Assembly: GCF_014653695.1 (NCBI RefSeq)
Contig: NZ_BNAR01000030.1
Location: 1-64,000 of the forward strand
DNA: 64,000 bases
From: Lentzea cavernae
GTDB lineage: Bacteria > Actinomycetota > Actinomycetes > Mycobacteriales > Pseudonocardiaceae
Direction: 5' to 3'
Part shown: piece after piece, positions 1 to 7,368 of the stretch
Numbering within the stretch: position 1 is the first letter of the stretch
Layout: every line of letters starts with the position of its first letter
Made by a program: the position numbers and the translations under genes
Notes under the pieces: model-generated
Told to the model about the DNA's origin: nothing
What the model saw: the letters and a program-made list of their open reading frames with translations, nothing else
The model's database searches: none

Positions 1-135
1 CCTTCGGCATCGCTGGCTGGTGGGTGCTGGCCGTGACCTTGTGGTCTGACTGCTCGCCTTCGGCTTCGCGGGAGTGTCAGACCTCGTCGCTAGGTTGGGT
101 CGCGGGGGATGCAACTTCAGGGGGTACCTCTGCGC

Positions 136-306
136 GAGCCTGCCTTGCCCAGCCGAGCCTGCTTTGCCCAGCCGAGCCTGCTTTGCCCAGCCGAGCCTGC
201 TTTGCCCAGCCGAGCCTGCTTTGCCCAGCCGAGCCTGCTTTGCCCAGCCGAGCCTGCTTTGCCCAGCCGAGCCTGCCTTGTGCCAGCGAGCCTGCCCAGC
301 CCTGCC
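136..306. repeat. 19-bp tandem repeat array, about 9 units
   Basis: The unit is GAGCCTGCTTTGCCCAGCC. Units start at 136, 155, 174, 193, 212, 231 and 250; six are identical and the first differs by one base. Two degenerate units follow at 269 and 288. The array lies just downstream of the minus-strand transglycosylase gene (stop at 349). The unit length is not a multiple of three, so every reading frame stays open through the array and produces spurious ORFs. The remainder of 1-348 holds no gene that I can support. Confidence 0.93.
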
Positions 307-348
307 GCCCTGTTGCTGGCGCACCCCGGCGCGAGCCCGTCTGTCTGG

Positions 349-1245
349 CTACTGCGGCACGCTCGCCCGTGCATAAGCGTCAGCGCCGCTGAACACGTTC
401 TGGCCGTACTCCACGGAGTTGTTGTACGCCAGCACGGCCGCCCACCAGCCCTGGCCCGTGCCCAGGTCGCGGGCGCCGCCCCCGCAGAGGTAGCGGGCCG
501 CGGTGAGGGCCGCGTCGTCGATGTTCTGGGGGTCTGCGGGGAGGCCGTCGCCTGCTGCGCGTTTTGCCCAGCGGTTCCAGGTGCCCGGGATGAACTGCAT
601 CGGGCCGACGGCCCGGTCCCACGTGGTGTCGGTGTCCAGGCGGCCGCCGTCGGTGTCTGGGATCGCCTTGACGCCGGGGCCGCCGTCGAGGGGGATGCCG
701 ATGATCGGGCGGGACGGCAGGCCGTTCTCCTGGAGGCGGGCGCCGTTGATGTTGCCGTGGTGCGACTCGATGCGGCCGATGCCCGCGAGGGTGGCCCAGC
801 TGATTCGGCAGGCCGGGGCTTCTTGTTGCATCGCCAGGTCTGCTGAGGCGTAGGCGTGGAGGGCGCGGGTGGGGATGTCGGTCTTCGACGCCACTCGGGT
901 CGCCCAGTCGGAGAGCGGGTTGGCGGTCTCCGTGGTGTTCGGGGTGGCGGCGTTGCCCGGGGCCGCTGCGCCTGGTTCCACCTGCTGGATGGGGACCAGG
1001 AACGGGGGTGGGCCCAGGGGGGCCGCGTCCCTGCGGTTGAGGGCGCCGAGGCCCCAGGCGCCTGCGGCGACCACGACGATGAGCAGGAGCACCAGGACGA
1101 TGCGGCCTGCGATGTTGCCTGAGCGGTTGCGGCGGGCGGGTTCCTGGACGGACGGCGGCGGGACCACGGCACCCAGGCTACGTGCTTTCCCGAGGTGCTT
1201 GCCGCGTGAAGCGTGACGAAGACGGCACCGGCGGCGTCTGGACAT
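349..1245 (-). CDS. Membrane-anchored lytic transglycosylase-like protein
   Basis: A putative peptidoglycan-cleaving enzyme of the SLT/MltB-like lysozyme fold. A basic N-terminus is followed by one membrane segment (about residues 46-69), then a Pro/Ala/Thr linker and the catalytic domain from about residue 145. The likely catalytic Glu is residue 160 in GIGRIESHHG. The block DTDGGRLDTDTTWDRAVGPM and the following FIPGTW are typical of actinobacterial transglycosylases. This indicates a type II membrane protein acting in the cell wall. The domain closely resembles the gene at 16286-17572 in this window. The start is uncertain: the longest frame gives 298 aa, but a GTG at 1167 (residue 27) is also possible and keeps the membrane segment. 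Confidence 0.85.
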   Translation of the reverse strand: MSRRRRCRLRHASRGKHLGKARSLGAVVPPPSVQEPARRNRSGNIAGRIVLVLLLIVVVAAGAWGLGALNRRDAAPLGPPPFLVPIQQVEPGAAAPGNAATPNTTETANPLSDWATRVASKTDIPTRALHAYASADLAMQQEAPACRISWATLAGIGRIESHHGNINGARLQENGLPSRPIIGIPLDGGPGVKAIPDTDGGRLDTDTTWDRAVGPMQFIPGTWNRWAKRAAGDGLPADPQNIDDAALTAARYLCGGGARDLGTGQGWWAAVLAYNNSVEYGQNVFSGADAYARASVPQ

Positions 1246-1264
1246 TCAGGTGAGGCTTACCTTA
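1246..1264 (+). promoter_or_regulatory. Iron box (IdeR/DtxR-type operator) upstream of efeUOB
   Basis: TCAGGTGAGGCTTACCTTA matches the 19-bp DtxR/IdeR consensus TTAGGTTAGSCTAACCTAA closely, with an imperfect dyad centred on 1255. It ends 32 bp before the efeU start codon. A second, weaker half-match (TAGGG..ACCTAA) lies at about 1267-1280. Iron-loaded IdeR would be expected to repress efeUOB here; this is inference from the site and the genes it precedes. Confidence 0.75.
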
Positions 1265-1296
1265 AATAGGGCGACCTAATTTTCGGAGGCGCCGGG

Positions 1297-2121
1297 ATGT
1301 TGTTCACCAATGGGCTCATCGGGCTGCGCGAAGGGCTTGAAGCGGCGCTCGTGGTGAGCATCCTGGTCGCATTCTTGGTGAAGACGGGCAGAAGGTATGC
1401 CCTCAAATGGGTTTGGGTCGGTGTTGCAACCGCTGTGGCACTGTCCGTAGCGGCTGGGGCCGTGATCACGTTCAGTGCTGCCGGCATGACGTTTGAGCAG
1501 CAGGAAGCGTTCGGCGGGACGATGTCGATCATTGCGGTCGCTTTCGTCACGGGAATGATCTTCTGGATGCGCCGGGCGGCCAAGACGATTGCGGCCGAGT
1601 TGCGTGGCAAAATGGACGAAGCGCTCAAAATCGGACCATTTGCCATCGTTCTCGTGTCCCTTTTGTCCGTTGGTCGGGAAGGGCTCGAGACGGCGGTCTT
1701 CTTCTATTCCAGTGTGCAGGCCGCTGGAGGGGGAACGGCGGAGCCGCTCATCGGTTTTCTGGGCGGGATCCTGGTCGCCGTGGTGATCGCCGCGCTGCTG
1801 TACCAGGGGGCGATCCGGTTCGACCTCGGCAAGTTCTTCACGGTGACGGGTGTGCTGCTCGTGTTCGTGGCGGCCGGGGTGCTCAGCTACGGCATCCACG
1901 ACCTGCAGGAGGCCGCGTTCCTGCCGGGGCTGAACACGCTGGCCTTCGACGTGAGCGACACCCTGCCGGAGGACTCCTGGTACGGGGCGCTGCTCAAGGG
2001 CTTCTTCAACTACTCGCAGCGCACGTCCGTGCTGCAGGCCATCGCGTGGGTCGCCTACGTCGGGGTCGTTCTGTCGCTGTTCCTCATCCGGCCGCGCCGT
2101 CGCGCCGCCGTGGCCAACTGA
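1297..2121 (+). CDS. efeU: Ferrous iron permease EfeU (FTR1 family)
   Basis: Integral membrane permease that moves iron into the cytoplasm as part of the EfeUOB system. The 274-aa protein has about seven hydrophobic segments and the two diagnostic REGLE motifs, at residues 11-15 and 127-131, whose acidic residues coordinate iron in the FTR1/EfeU family. The ATG at 1297 is preceded by GGAGGCGCCGGG, a good ribosome binding site. The 5' half uses more A/T-ending codons than the rest of the window. It is followed after 17 bp by efeO and lies downstream of an iron box. Confidence 0.95.
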   Translation: MLFTNGLIGLREGLEAALVVSILVAFLVKTGRRYALKWVWVGVATAVALSVAAGAVITFSAAGMTFEQQEAFGGTMSIIAVAFVTGMIFWMRRAAKTIAAELRGKMDEALKIGPFAIVLVSLLSVGREGLETAVFFYSSVQAAGGGTAEPLIGFLGGILVAVVIAALLYQGAIRFDLGKFFTVTGVLLVFVAAGVLSYGIHDLQEAAFLPGLNTLAFDVSDTLPEDSWYGALLKGFFNYSQRTSVLQAIAWVAYVGVVLSLFLIRPRRRAAVAN

Positions 2122-2138
2122 AGATCACTGGAGCAACC

Positions 2139-3257
2139 GTGCGCAAGGCAGCAGTCATCCTGGGTTCTCTCGCTGTGCTGGCGGCGTGCAGCAGCAACGG
2201 CGGCACGACCGGGGCGAGCGGGAACATCGCGGTCGAGGCGAGCGACGACGCGTGCAAGGTCGCGAAGACCGAGGCGGGCACCGGCAACGTCACGTTCGAG
2301 GTGACCAACAAGGGCACCAAGGTCACCGAGTTCTACCTCTACGCCGAGGGCGACCGGATCCTCGGCGAGGTCGAGAACATCGGGCCCGGTCTCAGCCGCA
2401 AGCTGATCGTCGAGGTCACGGAGTCCGGTAAGTTCCAGACCGCGTGCAAGCCCGGCATGAAGGGCGACGGCATCCGCGGCGACTTCACGGTCACCGGTGA
2501 CGCCAAGAAGTCGACCGACGGCAACGCGTTGCTGGCCGAGGCGACCAAGAGCTACCAGCGCTACGTCGGCTCGCAGGCCGACCAGCTGCTCGTCAAGACC
2601 GAGGAGTTCGTCAACGCCGTCAAGGCCAAGAAGGTCGACGACGCCAAGGCGCTCTTCCCGGTCTCGCGCGTCTACTGGGAGCGCATCGAGCCCGTCGCGG
2701 AGAGCTTCGGCGACCTCGACCCGAAGATCGACGGCCGCGAGGACGTCATCGAGGAGGGCATGGCGTTCACCGGCTACCACCGCCTCGAGAAGGACCTGTG
2801 GTCCTCCGGGTTGCAGGCCGACTCGGACAAGATCGCGGACGACCTGCTGACGAACGTCAAGGAGATCGTCGCGAAGGCCAAGGCGGTCGAGCTGACGCCG
2901 CTGCAGCTCGCGAACGGTGCCAAGGAACTGCTCGACGAGGTCGCCACCGGCAAGATCACCGGTGAGGAGGACCGCTACTCGCACACCGACCTGTGGGACT
3001 TCCGCGCGAACGTCGACGGGTCGCAGGCCGCGATCGCCGCGCTGCGTCCCGTGGTGGAGCAGAGGGACAAGGCGCTCGTGTCCACTTTGGACGAGAAGTT
3101 CAAGGCGCTCGACGAGGCCCTGGAGAAGCAGCGCAGGGGCGACGGCTTCAAGCTCTACACCGACCTGACCCAGGACGAGGTCAAGGCGCTGGCCGAGGCC
3201 GTCGACGCGCTGGGCGAGCCGGTCAGCAAGGTCGCGGAAGTGGTGTCGGCCAAGTGA
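2139..3257 (+). CDS. efeO: Iron uptake lipoprotein EfeO (cupredoxin + M75 imelysin domains)
   Basis: Extracytoplasmic iron-binding component of EfeUOB. Starting at the GTG at 2139 (GGAG at 2130-2133) gives 372 aa with a short lipoprotein signal and lipobox LAAC (Cys17), so it is probably lipid-anchored. An N-terminal cupredoxin-like domain (about residues 25-125) is followed by the all-helical M75/imelysin domain. The latter carries the HxxE metal-binding motif in GYHRLEKD (His214/Glu217). An upstream ATG at 2046 in the same frame lies inside efeU and gives no signal peptide, so it was rejected. The 3' end overlaps efeB by 4 bp. Confidence 0.93.
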   Translation: MRKAAVILGSLAVLAACSSNGGTTGASGNIAVEASDDACKVAKTEAGTGNVTFEVTNKGTKVTEFYLYAEGDRILGEVENIGPGLSRKLIVEVTESGKFQTACKPGMKGDGIRGDFTVTGDAKKSTDGNALLAEATKSYQRYVGSQADQLLVKTEEFVNAVKAKKVDDAKALFPVSRVYWERIEPVAESFGDLDPKIDGREDVIEEGMAFTGYHRLEKDLWSSGLQADSDKIADDLLTNVKEIVAKAKAVELTPLQLANGAKELLDEVATGKITGEEDRYSHTDLWDFRANVDGSQAAIAALRPVVEQRDKALVSTLDEKFKALDEALEKQRRGDGFKLYTDLTQDEVKALAEAVDALGEPVSKVAEVVSAK

Positions 3258-4498
3258 CGGGGGTTCCCCGCCGCAGACTGCTCGGGTTCGCGGGCGCCGG
3301 TGTGGCGCTCGCGGGCGCGGGCGCCGCCGCCGGTGTGTTCGCGACGAAGGCGTCGCCGGAGGTCGAGAACGTCGCCGCGGCGAAGGTGCCGTTCCGCGGT
3401 GACGTCCAGGCCGGCATCACCACGCCCGCCCAGGACCACATGCACTTCGTCGCGCTGGACGTGAAGACGAAGAGCCGTGACGAGCTGGTCGAGCTGCTCA
3501 AGCAGTGGACCGTCGCCGCGGAACGGATGACGGCCGGCCAGGAGGCCGCGGAGAACGGCGCTGTCGGCGGCAACGCCGAGGCGCCGCCCAAGGACACCGG
3601 CGAGGCGCTCGACCTGCCCGCGTCCGCGCTGACGATCACCATCGGCTTCGGGCCGTCGCTGTTCGACGACCGGTTCGGGCTCGCGCCGAGGCGCCCGGAA
3701 CGCCTGATCGACCTGCCCCGGTTCCCGAAGGACGACCTGGACCCCGCGCGCAGCAACGGCGACATCTGCATCCAGGCCTGCGCGAACGATCCGCAGGTCG
3801 CCGTGCACGCGATCCGCAACCTGGTGCGCTTCGGCTTCGGCAAGGTGGCCGTCCGCTGGTCGCAACTCGGGTTCGGCCGCACGTCCTCGACCACGCGCGA
3901 CCAGGCGACGCCGCGCAACATGTTCGGGTTCAAGGACGGCACCCGCAACATCAAGGCCGAGGACACCGACCACCTCAGGAACCACGTCTGGGTCTCGGAG
4001 GAGGACGGACCGGACTGGCTCGTCGGCGGCACGTACCTGGTGACGCGCCGGATCCGCATGCACATCGAGATCTGGGACCGCACGTCGCTGGTCGAGCAGG
4101 AGCAGATCGTCGGCCGCACCAAGGGCGAGGGCGCGCCGCTCGGGCAGAGCAGGGAGTTCGACGAACCCGACCTGCACGTCAAGGGCGCGGGCGGGGTGCC
4201 GTTGATCGGCGACATCGCGCACATCCGGCTCGCGTCGCCGGAGGCGTTGAACGGGGCGAGGATCCTGCGCCGCGGTTACAACTTCACCGACGGCTCCGAC
4301 GGGCTCGGGCACCTCGACGCGGGGCTGTTCTTCGTGGCGTTCAACCGCGACTCGCGCACGCAGTTCGTGCCGATGCAGCAAGCTCTGTCCACAAAGGACG
4401 ACATGATGGAGTACGTGGAGCACACCGGTTCCGGGCACTTCGCGGTGCCGCCGGGCGTCCGGGAGGGCGGGTTCTGGGGAGACGGGCTCTTCCGGTGA
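3254..4498 (+). CDS. efeB: Deferrochelatase/peroxidase EfeB (DyP-type, Tat-exported)
   Basis: Haem-containing DyP-type peroxidase, the third EfeUOB component, which oxidises ferrous iron or releases iron from haem outside the membrane. The start is the GTG at 3254, overlapping the efeO stop (GTGA), and gives 414 aa. The N-terminus VPRRRLLGFAGAGVALAGAG is a twin-arginine signal, as expected for a cofactor-loaded exported protein. The DyP family GxxDG motif appears as GFKDGTRN, followed later by MHIEIWDRT. Translational coupling with efeO and the shared iron box upstream support one iron-regulated operon. Confidence 0.93.
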   Translation: MTGVPRRRLLGFAGAGVALAGAGAAAGVFATKASPEVENVAAAKVPFRGDVQAGITTPAQDHMHFVALDVKTKSRDELVELLKQWTVAAERMTAGQEAAENGAVGGNAEAPPKDTGEALDLPASALTITIGFGPSLFDDRFGLAPRRPERLIDLPRFPKDDLDPARSNGDICIQACANDPQVAVHAIRNLVRFGFGKVAVRWSQLGFGRTSSTTRDQATPRNMFGFKDGTRNIKAEDTDHLRNHVWVSEEDGPDWLVGGTYLVTRRIRMHIEIWDRTSLVEQEQIVGRTKGEGAPLGQSREFDEPDLHVKGAGGVPLIGDIAHIRLASPEALNGARILRRGYNFTDGSDGLGHLDAGLFFVAFNRDSRTQFVPMQQALSTKDDMMEYVEHTGSGHFAVPPGVREGGFWGDGLFR

Positions 4499-4499
4499 T

Positions 4500-4871
4500 C
4501 TAGTTCCCCAGCGCCAGCCGGGCTTTGACCTCTCCGAGCGCTTCCTGGTACTCCGGCGACGGGTGCATGGCGACCGCCATCCGGAGCTGGGCGAGCGCCT
4601 CGGGCAGGCGCCCCTGCCGTTGCAGCGTCTTGCCGAGCGCGAACCGCGCGTAGTGGTCGCTCGGATCGAGGTCGAGGACCTTGCGGAACGCCTCTTCCGC
4701 CCGGTTGAGCTGCGCGGACCCGAGATAGGCCCGTCCGGCGAGCAGCTGCACGGACGGCGCCTCGCCTGCCTCGTCCAGCACCTGCCTCAGTTCGCGCAGC
4801 GCGTCGAGGGGCCGGCGCTGCGCCATCAACGCCTCGGCCTTCCGGAACGCCTCGAAGGTGCCGTCCGTCAT
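4500..4871 (-). CDS. Tetratricopeptide repeat protein
   Basis: A 123-aa soluble protein made almost entirely of TPR helices. AEEAFRKVLDLDPSDHYARF and the following LGKTLQRQGRLPEALAQLRM are canonical TPR units, preceded by one weaker unit (AGRAYLGSAQLNR). It is presumably a protein-protein interaction scaffold with no catalytic motif. The ATG at 4871 lies 10 bp after the stop of the upstream exporter gene. An earlier in-frame start at 4889 would overlap that gene and is less likely. It converges with efeB, one base separating the two genes. Confidence 0.8.
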   Translation of the reverse strand: MTDGTFEAFRKAEALMAQRRPLDALRELRQVLDEAGEAPSVQLLAGRAYLGSAQLNRAEEAFRKVLDLDPSDHYARFALGKTLQRQGRLPEALAQLRMAVAMHPSPEYQEALGEVKARLALGN

Positions 4872-4881
4872 TCGATCAACG

Positions 4882-5775
4882 TTACCCACCGCCTGCGCGT
4901 TCTTCGACTGCCGTCCGGGCGACAGAACTCGAAGGTGTGGAGGTGCCGAGCCAGCACGCTCCGAAACCGAGCACCAGCCCGGCCACCACGCCGGCCGCCG
5001 GCACCTGCCCGAGCAACGGCCACGCGATCAACGCCGTGACGGACGGGACCACAGAGGACAGCGCGGTCATCGCCGCCGCCCCACCCTCCCGGACGCCGAC
5101 GAGGAACAGCGACGCCCCGCCCATCGAGTTGACCAGCACCAGGAACACCAGCGTCAGCCAGAGCTGCCGCCAGTCGGTCACGGGGGAGCCCTCGGTCAGC
5201 GCCAGCAGCCCCACCACCGGCGCCGACACGGCGTGCTGCACGGCGTTGGCGCTGCGGAAGTCCGTGTCCCGGCAGAACTTCTGCTGGTACACGCCACCCG
5301 CGACGAACCCCAGCATGCCGAGCACGGTGAACGCTCCACCGGTCCCGAACGACCCGAGCCGGTCCCACAACGCCGCCAGCACCGCCGCGACGCCGAGCAC
5401 CAGTCCGGCGACCTGCCTCGGTCCAATTCGGACGCGGAACACCCAGGCGGCCACCACGGCCGTGAGCACCGGCGTGCACGAGATCACCAACGCCGTCGTC
5501 GCCGCCGGCACCCCCATCCGCAGCCCGAGGTACACGCCGGAGAACTGGCACGCCTGCACCAGCAACCCGGCCACGCACGTGTGCGCGAGCTGCCGCCCGC
5601 GCGGCCAGCTCGCGGTGGTGACGAGGGCGACCACCGCCATCAGGGCCGCGGCGATCGCGAACCGGATCGTGGTCATCAGGAACGGCGGCGCCACGGCCAC
5701 GGCGAGCGCGCCGACCGGGTAACCGGAGGCCCAGACCAGCACCGTCGTGGCCGCGAAGCCGGGTTTGATCCGCAC
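4882..5775 (-). CDS. EamA/DMT-family transporter
   Basis: A 297-aa integral membrane protein with about ten hydrophobic segments in two similar halves, typical of drug/metabolite exporters of the EamA (RhaT/YdcZ) family. The opening VLVWASGYPVGALAVAVAPP is the family's first helix, and LLGVAAVLAAL-like stretches begin the second half. The substrate cannot be inferred. The start is a GTG at 5775. It is followed closely by the TPR gene and probably forms a two-gene unit with it. Confidence 0.85.
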   Translation of the reverse strand: MRIKPGFAATTVLVWASGYPVGALAVAVAPPFLMTTIRFAIAAALMAVVALVTTASWPRGRQLAHTCVAGLLVQACQFSGVYLGLRMGVPAATTALVISCTPVLTAVVAAWVFRVRIGPRQVAGLVLGVAAVLAALWDRLGSFGTGGAFTVLGMLGFVAGGVYQQKFCRDTDFRSANAVQHAVSAPVVGLLALTEGSPVTDWRQLWLTLVFLVLVNSMGGASLFLVGVREGGAAAMTALSSVVPSVTALIAWPLLGQVPAAGVVAGLVLGFGACWLGTSTPSSSVARTAVEERAGGG

Positions 5776-5891
5776 GGACCAAGCACTACCAGCCGCAGTC
5801 GTTCAGGGCGAGGTCCGCGCCTCAACAGTCCAGTGCTGCTGACGCAACGGATCAGCGCTGCTCACGAGCAGCCTGCTGACCCGTGAGACGG

Positions 5892-6653
5892 TTACCAGCC
5901 GACAGCTTTTCCGTACGCATCCCGCACCGCTTGCAGACACCACTGTGGTGGTGGAAGTTCGCTGGTCTGGTGTGCCAGCTGCGACTTCCAGCCCAGTCCG
6001 GACGGCAGAGAGGCGAACTCGTACTTCTGAACGGAGACGCCCGTCGCGCTGCGGACCAGTTCGGCCGCCTCTGAGGTGAGCGCACCCAACTCGGCGAGGC
6101 GGGCGAGGTCGTAGAGGTCTCGGGCGGCGTGGCGGTCCGCCCACGCGAGCGTCTTCATCGCCGCGAATGCCTGCAACGTAGGAACTTTGAGCATGACCAC
6201 CGACGTGATGTCGCTGTACCTGGTCTCGATGCGAACCGTTTCGCTCGGCCAACTGGCCCAGTCCCCGTGGTCGAGCAGTTGGACTCGGACGCGGAGATTG
6301 CTCGCCGCGACGAGAACGGCCGGCTCGACCGCAGACCTCGTGGCCCGCAGTGGAGGGTCCCAGTAGGTCCTGGGGAATTCGCGGCCCAGGAGCCGTGGAA
6401 GCCGCTCGTCCAGCGCGGTCGCGACCGAGGAACGATCCGGCGTCCAGAGGTCGATGTCCTCCGACAGGCGCCCACCTGCTGCAGGATCCGCGAGATGCGT
6501 TCTCGCCAGCGCCGTTCCCCCGACGAAGAGGACGTCGGGGGCGATCTCCGGCAGGCCGGCCAGCACGTGACTGATCAGGTGGTCCCGGCGGACCTGCTCC
6601 TCCGCGACGCCGAACAGATCGGCGACCTCGGTGAGTTCCTCCAGGTCAAGCAA
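5892..6653 (-). CDS. AbiEii/AbiGii-type nucleotidyltransferase toxin
   Basis: Predicted toxin of a type IV (AbiE-like) toxin-antitoxin pair. The 253-aa protein carries the nucleotidyltransferase core: FVGGTALARTHL (GGT at residues 45-47) and LSEDIDLW (residues 64-69) with the paired acidic metal ligands. In characterised AbiEii/MenT proteins this fold transfers nucleotides, for example onto tRNA acceptor ends. Translation appears to begin at a TTG at 6653 inside the antitoxin gene, with the RBS AAGGAG lying within the last antitoxin codons. Toxin output is therefore likely coupled to antitoxin translation. Confidence 0.85.
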   Translation of the reverse strand: MLDLEELTEVADLFGVAEEQVRRDHLISHVLAGLPEIAPDVLFVGGTALARTHLADPAAGGRLSEDIDLWTPDRSSVATALDERLPRLLGREFPRTYWDPPLRATRSAVEPAVLVAASNLRVRVQLLDHGDWASWPSETVRIETRYSDITSVVMLKVPTLQAFAAMKTLAWADRHAARDLYDLARLAELGALTSEAAELVRSATGVSVQKYEFASLPSGLGWKSQLAHQTSELPPPQWCLQAVRDAYGKAVGW

Positions 6654-7281
6654 CCGTCATCTCCTTCAGTCGCGCGAGAGCTCCCGGTCTGCGCTGATCA
6701 CGTGCGAGTCCTTCGGTGACAGTCCAGTCGATCTTGCGGATGAGGGCCTGCAGGATCGACTTGGCATCGGTCTCCCCCATGCCGCCGAGTTGCGGACGGG
6801 CCGAGATGTCGAGGGCTGTCTGTTCCGGTGTGGTCATCCAGCCCGTCGTGAGTTCGGTTTCCACGCGTTCGAGGTCCAGACGGTGGACGTCGCGCTTGAC
6901 GAAGACCACGTTGCCCACGTTGGTGTGCATGAGCGGCCGTTGTTTGGGCACCGCGACCACCGCTGTTCCGATCGCACGCGGCAGGGTGCCGTGCCGATGT
7001 GCCGCGGTGATGCTCATGAGGGCCACCGCGTCTCTGCCGTAGTCGGCCTGGGCCACACCGAGCGCCGCCGCCGCGAGATCGGGGCGCCAACGCGGGTCGC
7101 CGAGCCGTTCCAGCGGAGCGAGCGCGTAGTAGCCGGTGCTGATGTGGCTGAGCACGGCTTGTTCGACCAGCCTCTCGAACTCCCCGCGAGGATGCGCGTA
7201 CACATCTGCGGCGTCTCTTGGACGCAACACCTTGTTGGCTCGCCTGGCCAGGCTGGTCGGAATGGTGACGCGGTCATTCAT
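6646..7281 (-). CDS. AbiEi-type antitoxin / transcriptional autoregulator
   Basis: A 211-aa antitoxin partner of the downstream AbiEii toxin; the two genes overlap by 8 bp. The N-terminal region (to about residue 60) is a winged-helix-like segment with GYYALAPLERLGDPR. The remainder resembles the AbiEi C-terminal domain (TPEQTALDISARPQLGGMGE). In known AbiE systems the antitoxin represses its own promoter by binding inverted repeats. Here a perfect 17-bp inverted repeat lies 10 bp upstream of the ATG. The RBS is GGAGG (GGAGGTTGT before the ATG). Confidence 0.85.
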   Translation of the reverse strand: MNDRVTIPTSLARRANKVLRPRDAADVYAHPRGEFERLVEQAVLSHISTGYYALAPLERLGDPRWRPDLAAAALGVAQADYGRDAVALMSITAAHRHGTLPRAIGTAVVAVPKQRPLMHTNVGNVVFVKRDVHRLDLERVETELTTGWMTTPEQTALDISARPQLGGMGETDAKSILQALIRKIDWTVTEGLARDQRRPGALARLKEMTVA

Positions 7282-7290
7282 ACAACCTCC

Positions 7291-7307
7291 GTAGGCTTGA
7301 AGCCTAC
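7291..7307. promoter_or_regulatory. Perfect inverted repeat, putative AbiEi operator
   Basis: GTAGGCTTGAAGCCTAC is an 8-bp inverted repeat with a 1-bp centre. It sits between the divergent antitoxin start (7281) and the SARP-type regulator start (7369), overlapping the antitoxin leader. A TATCAT hexamer on the minus strand just upstream could be the -10 element. Position and symmetry suggest autoregulation by AbiEi, possibly also affecting the divergent regulator gene. Confidence 0.65.
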
Positions 7308-7368
7308 TTTCATGATACTCATTCCGATCGGGGCATGCGAGGAATGCGCACAGGCGTTGTCCCGTTGC

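Noticed and set aside
24-846. Open frames of 100-245 aa over the 19-bp array
   Set aside because: They are created by the repeat unit staying open in all frames; they are Ala/Pro/Cys low complexity, lack ribosome binding sites, and overlap the supported transglycosylase gene.
6631-7368. N-terminal extension of the SARP-like gene
   Set aside because: The 246 extra codons lie antisense to the AbiEi antitoxin gene and show no homology; SARP similarity begins at 7369.
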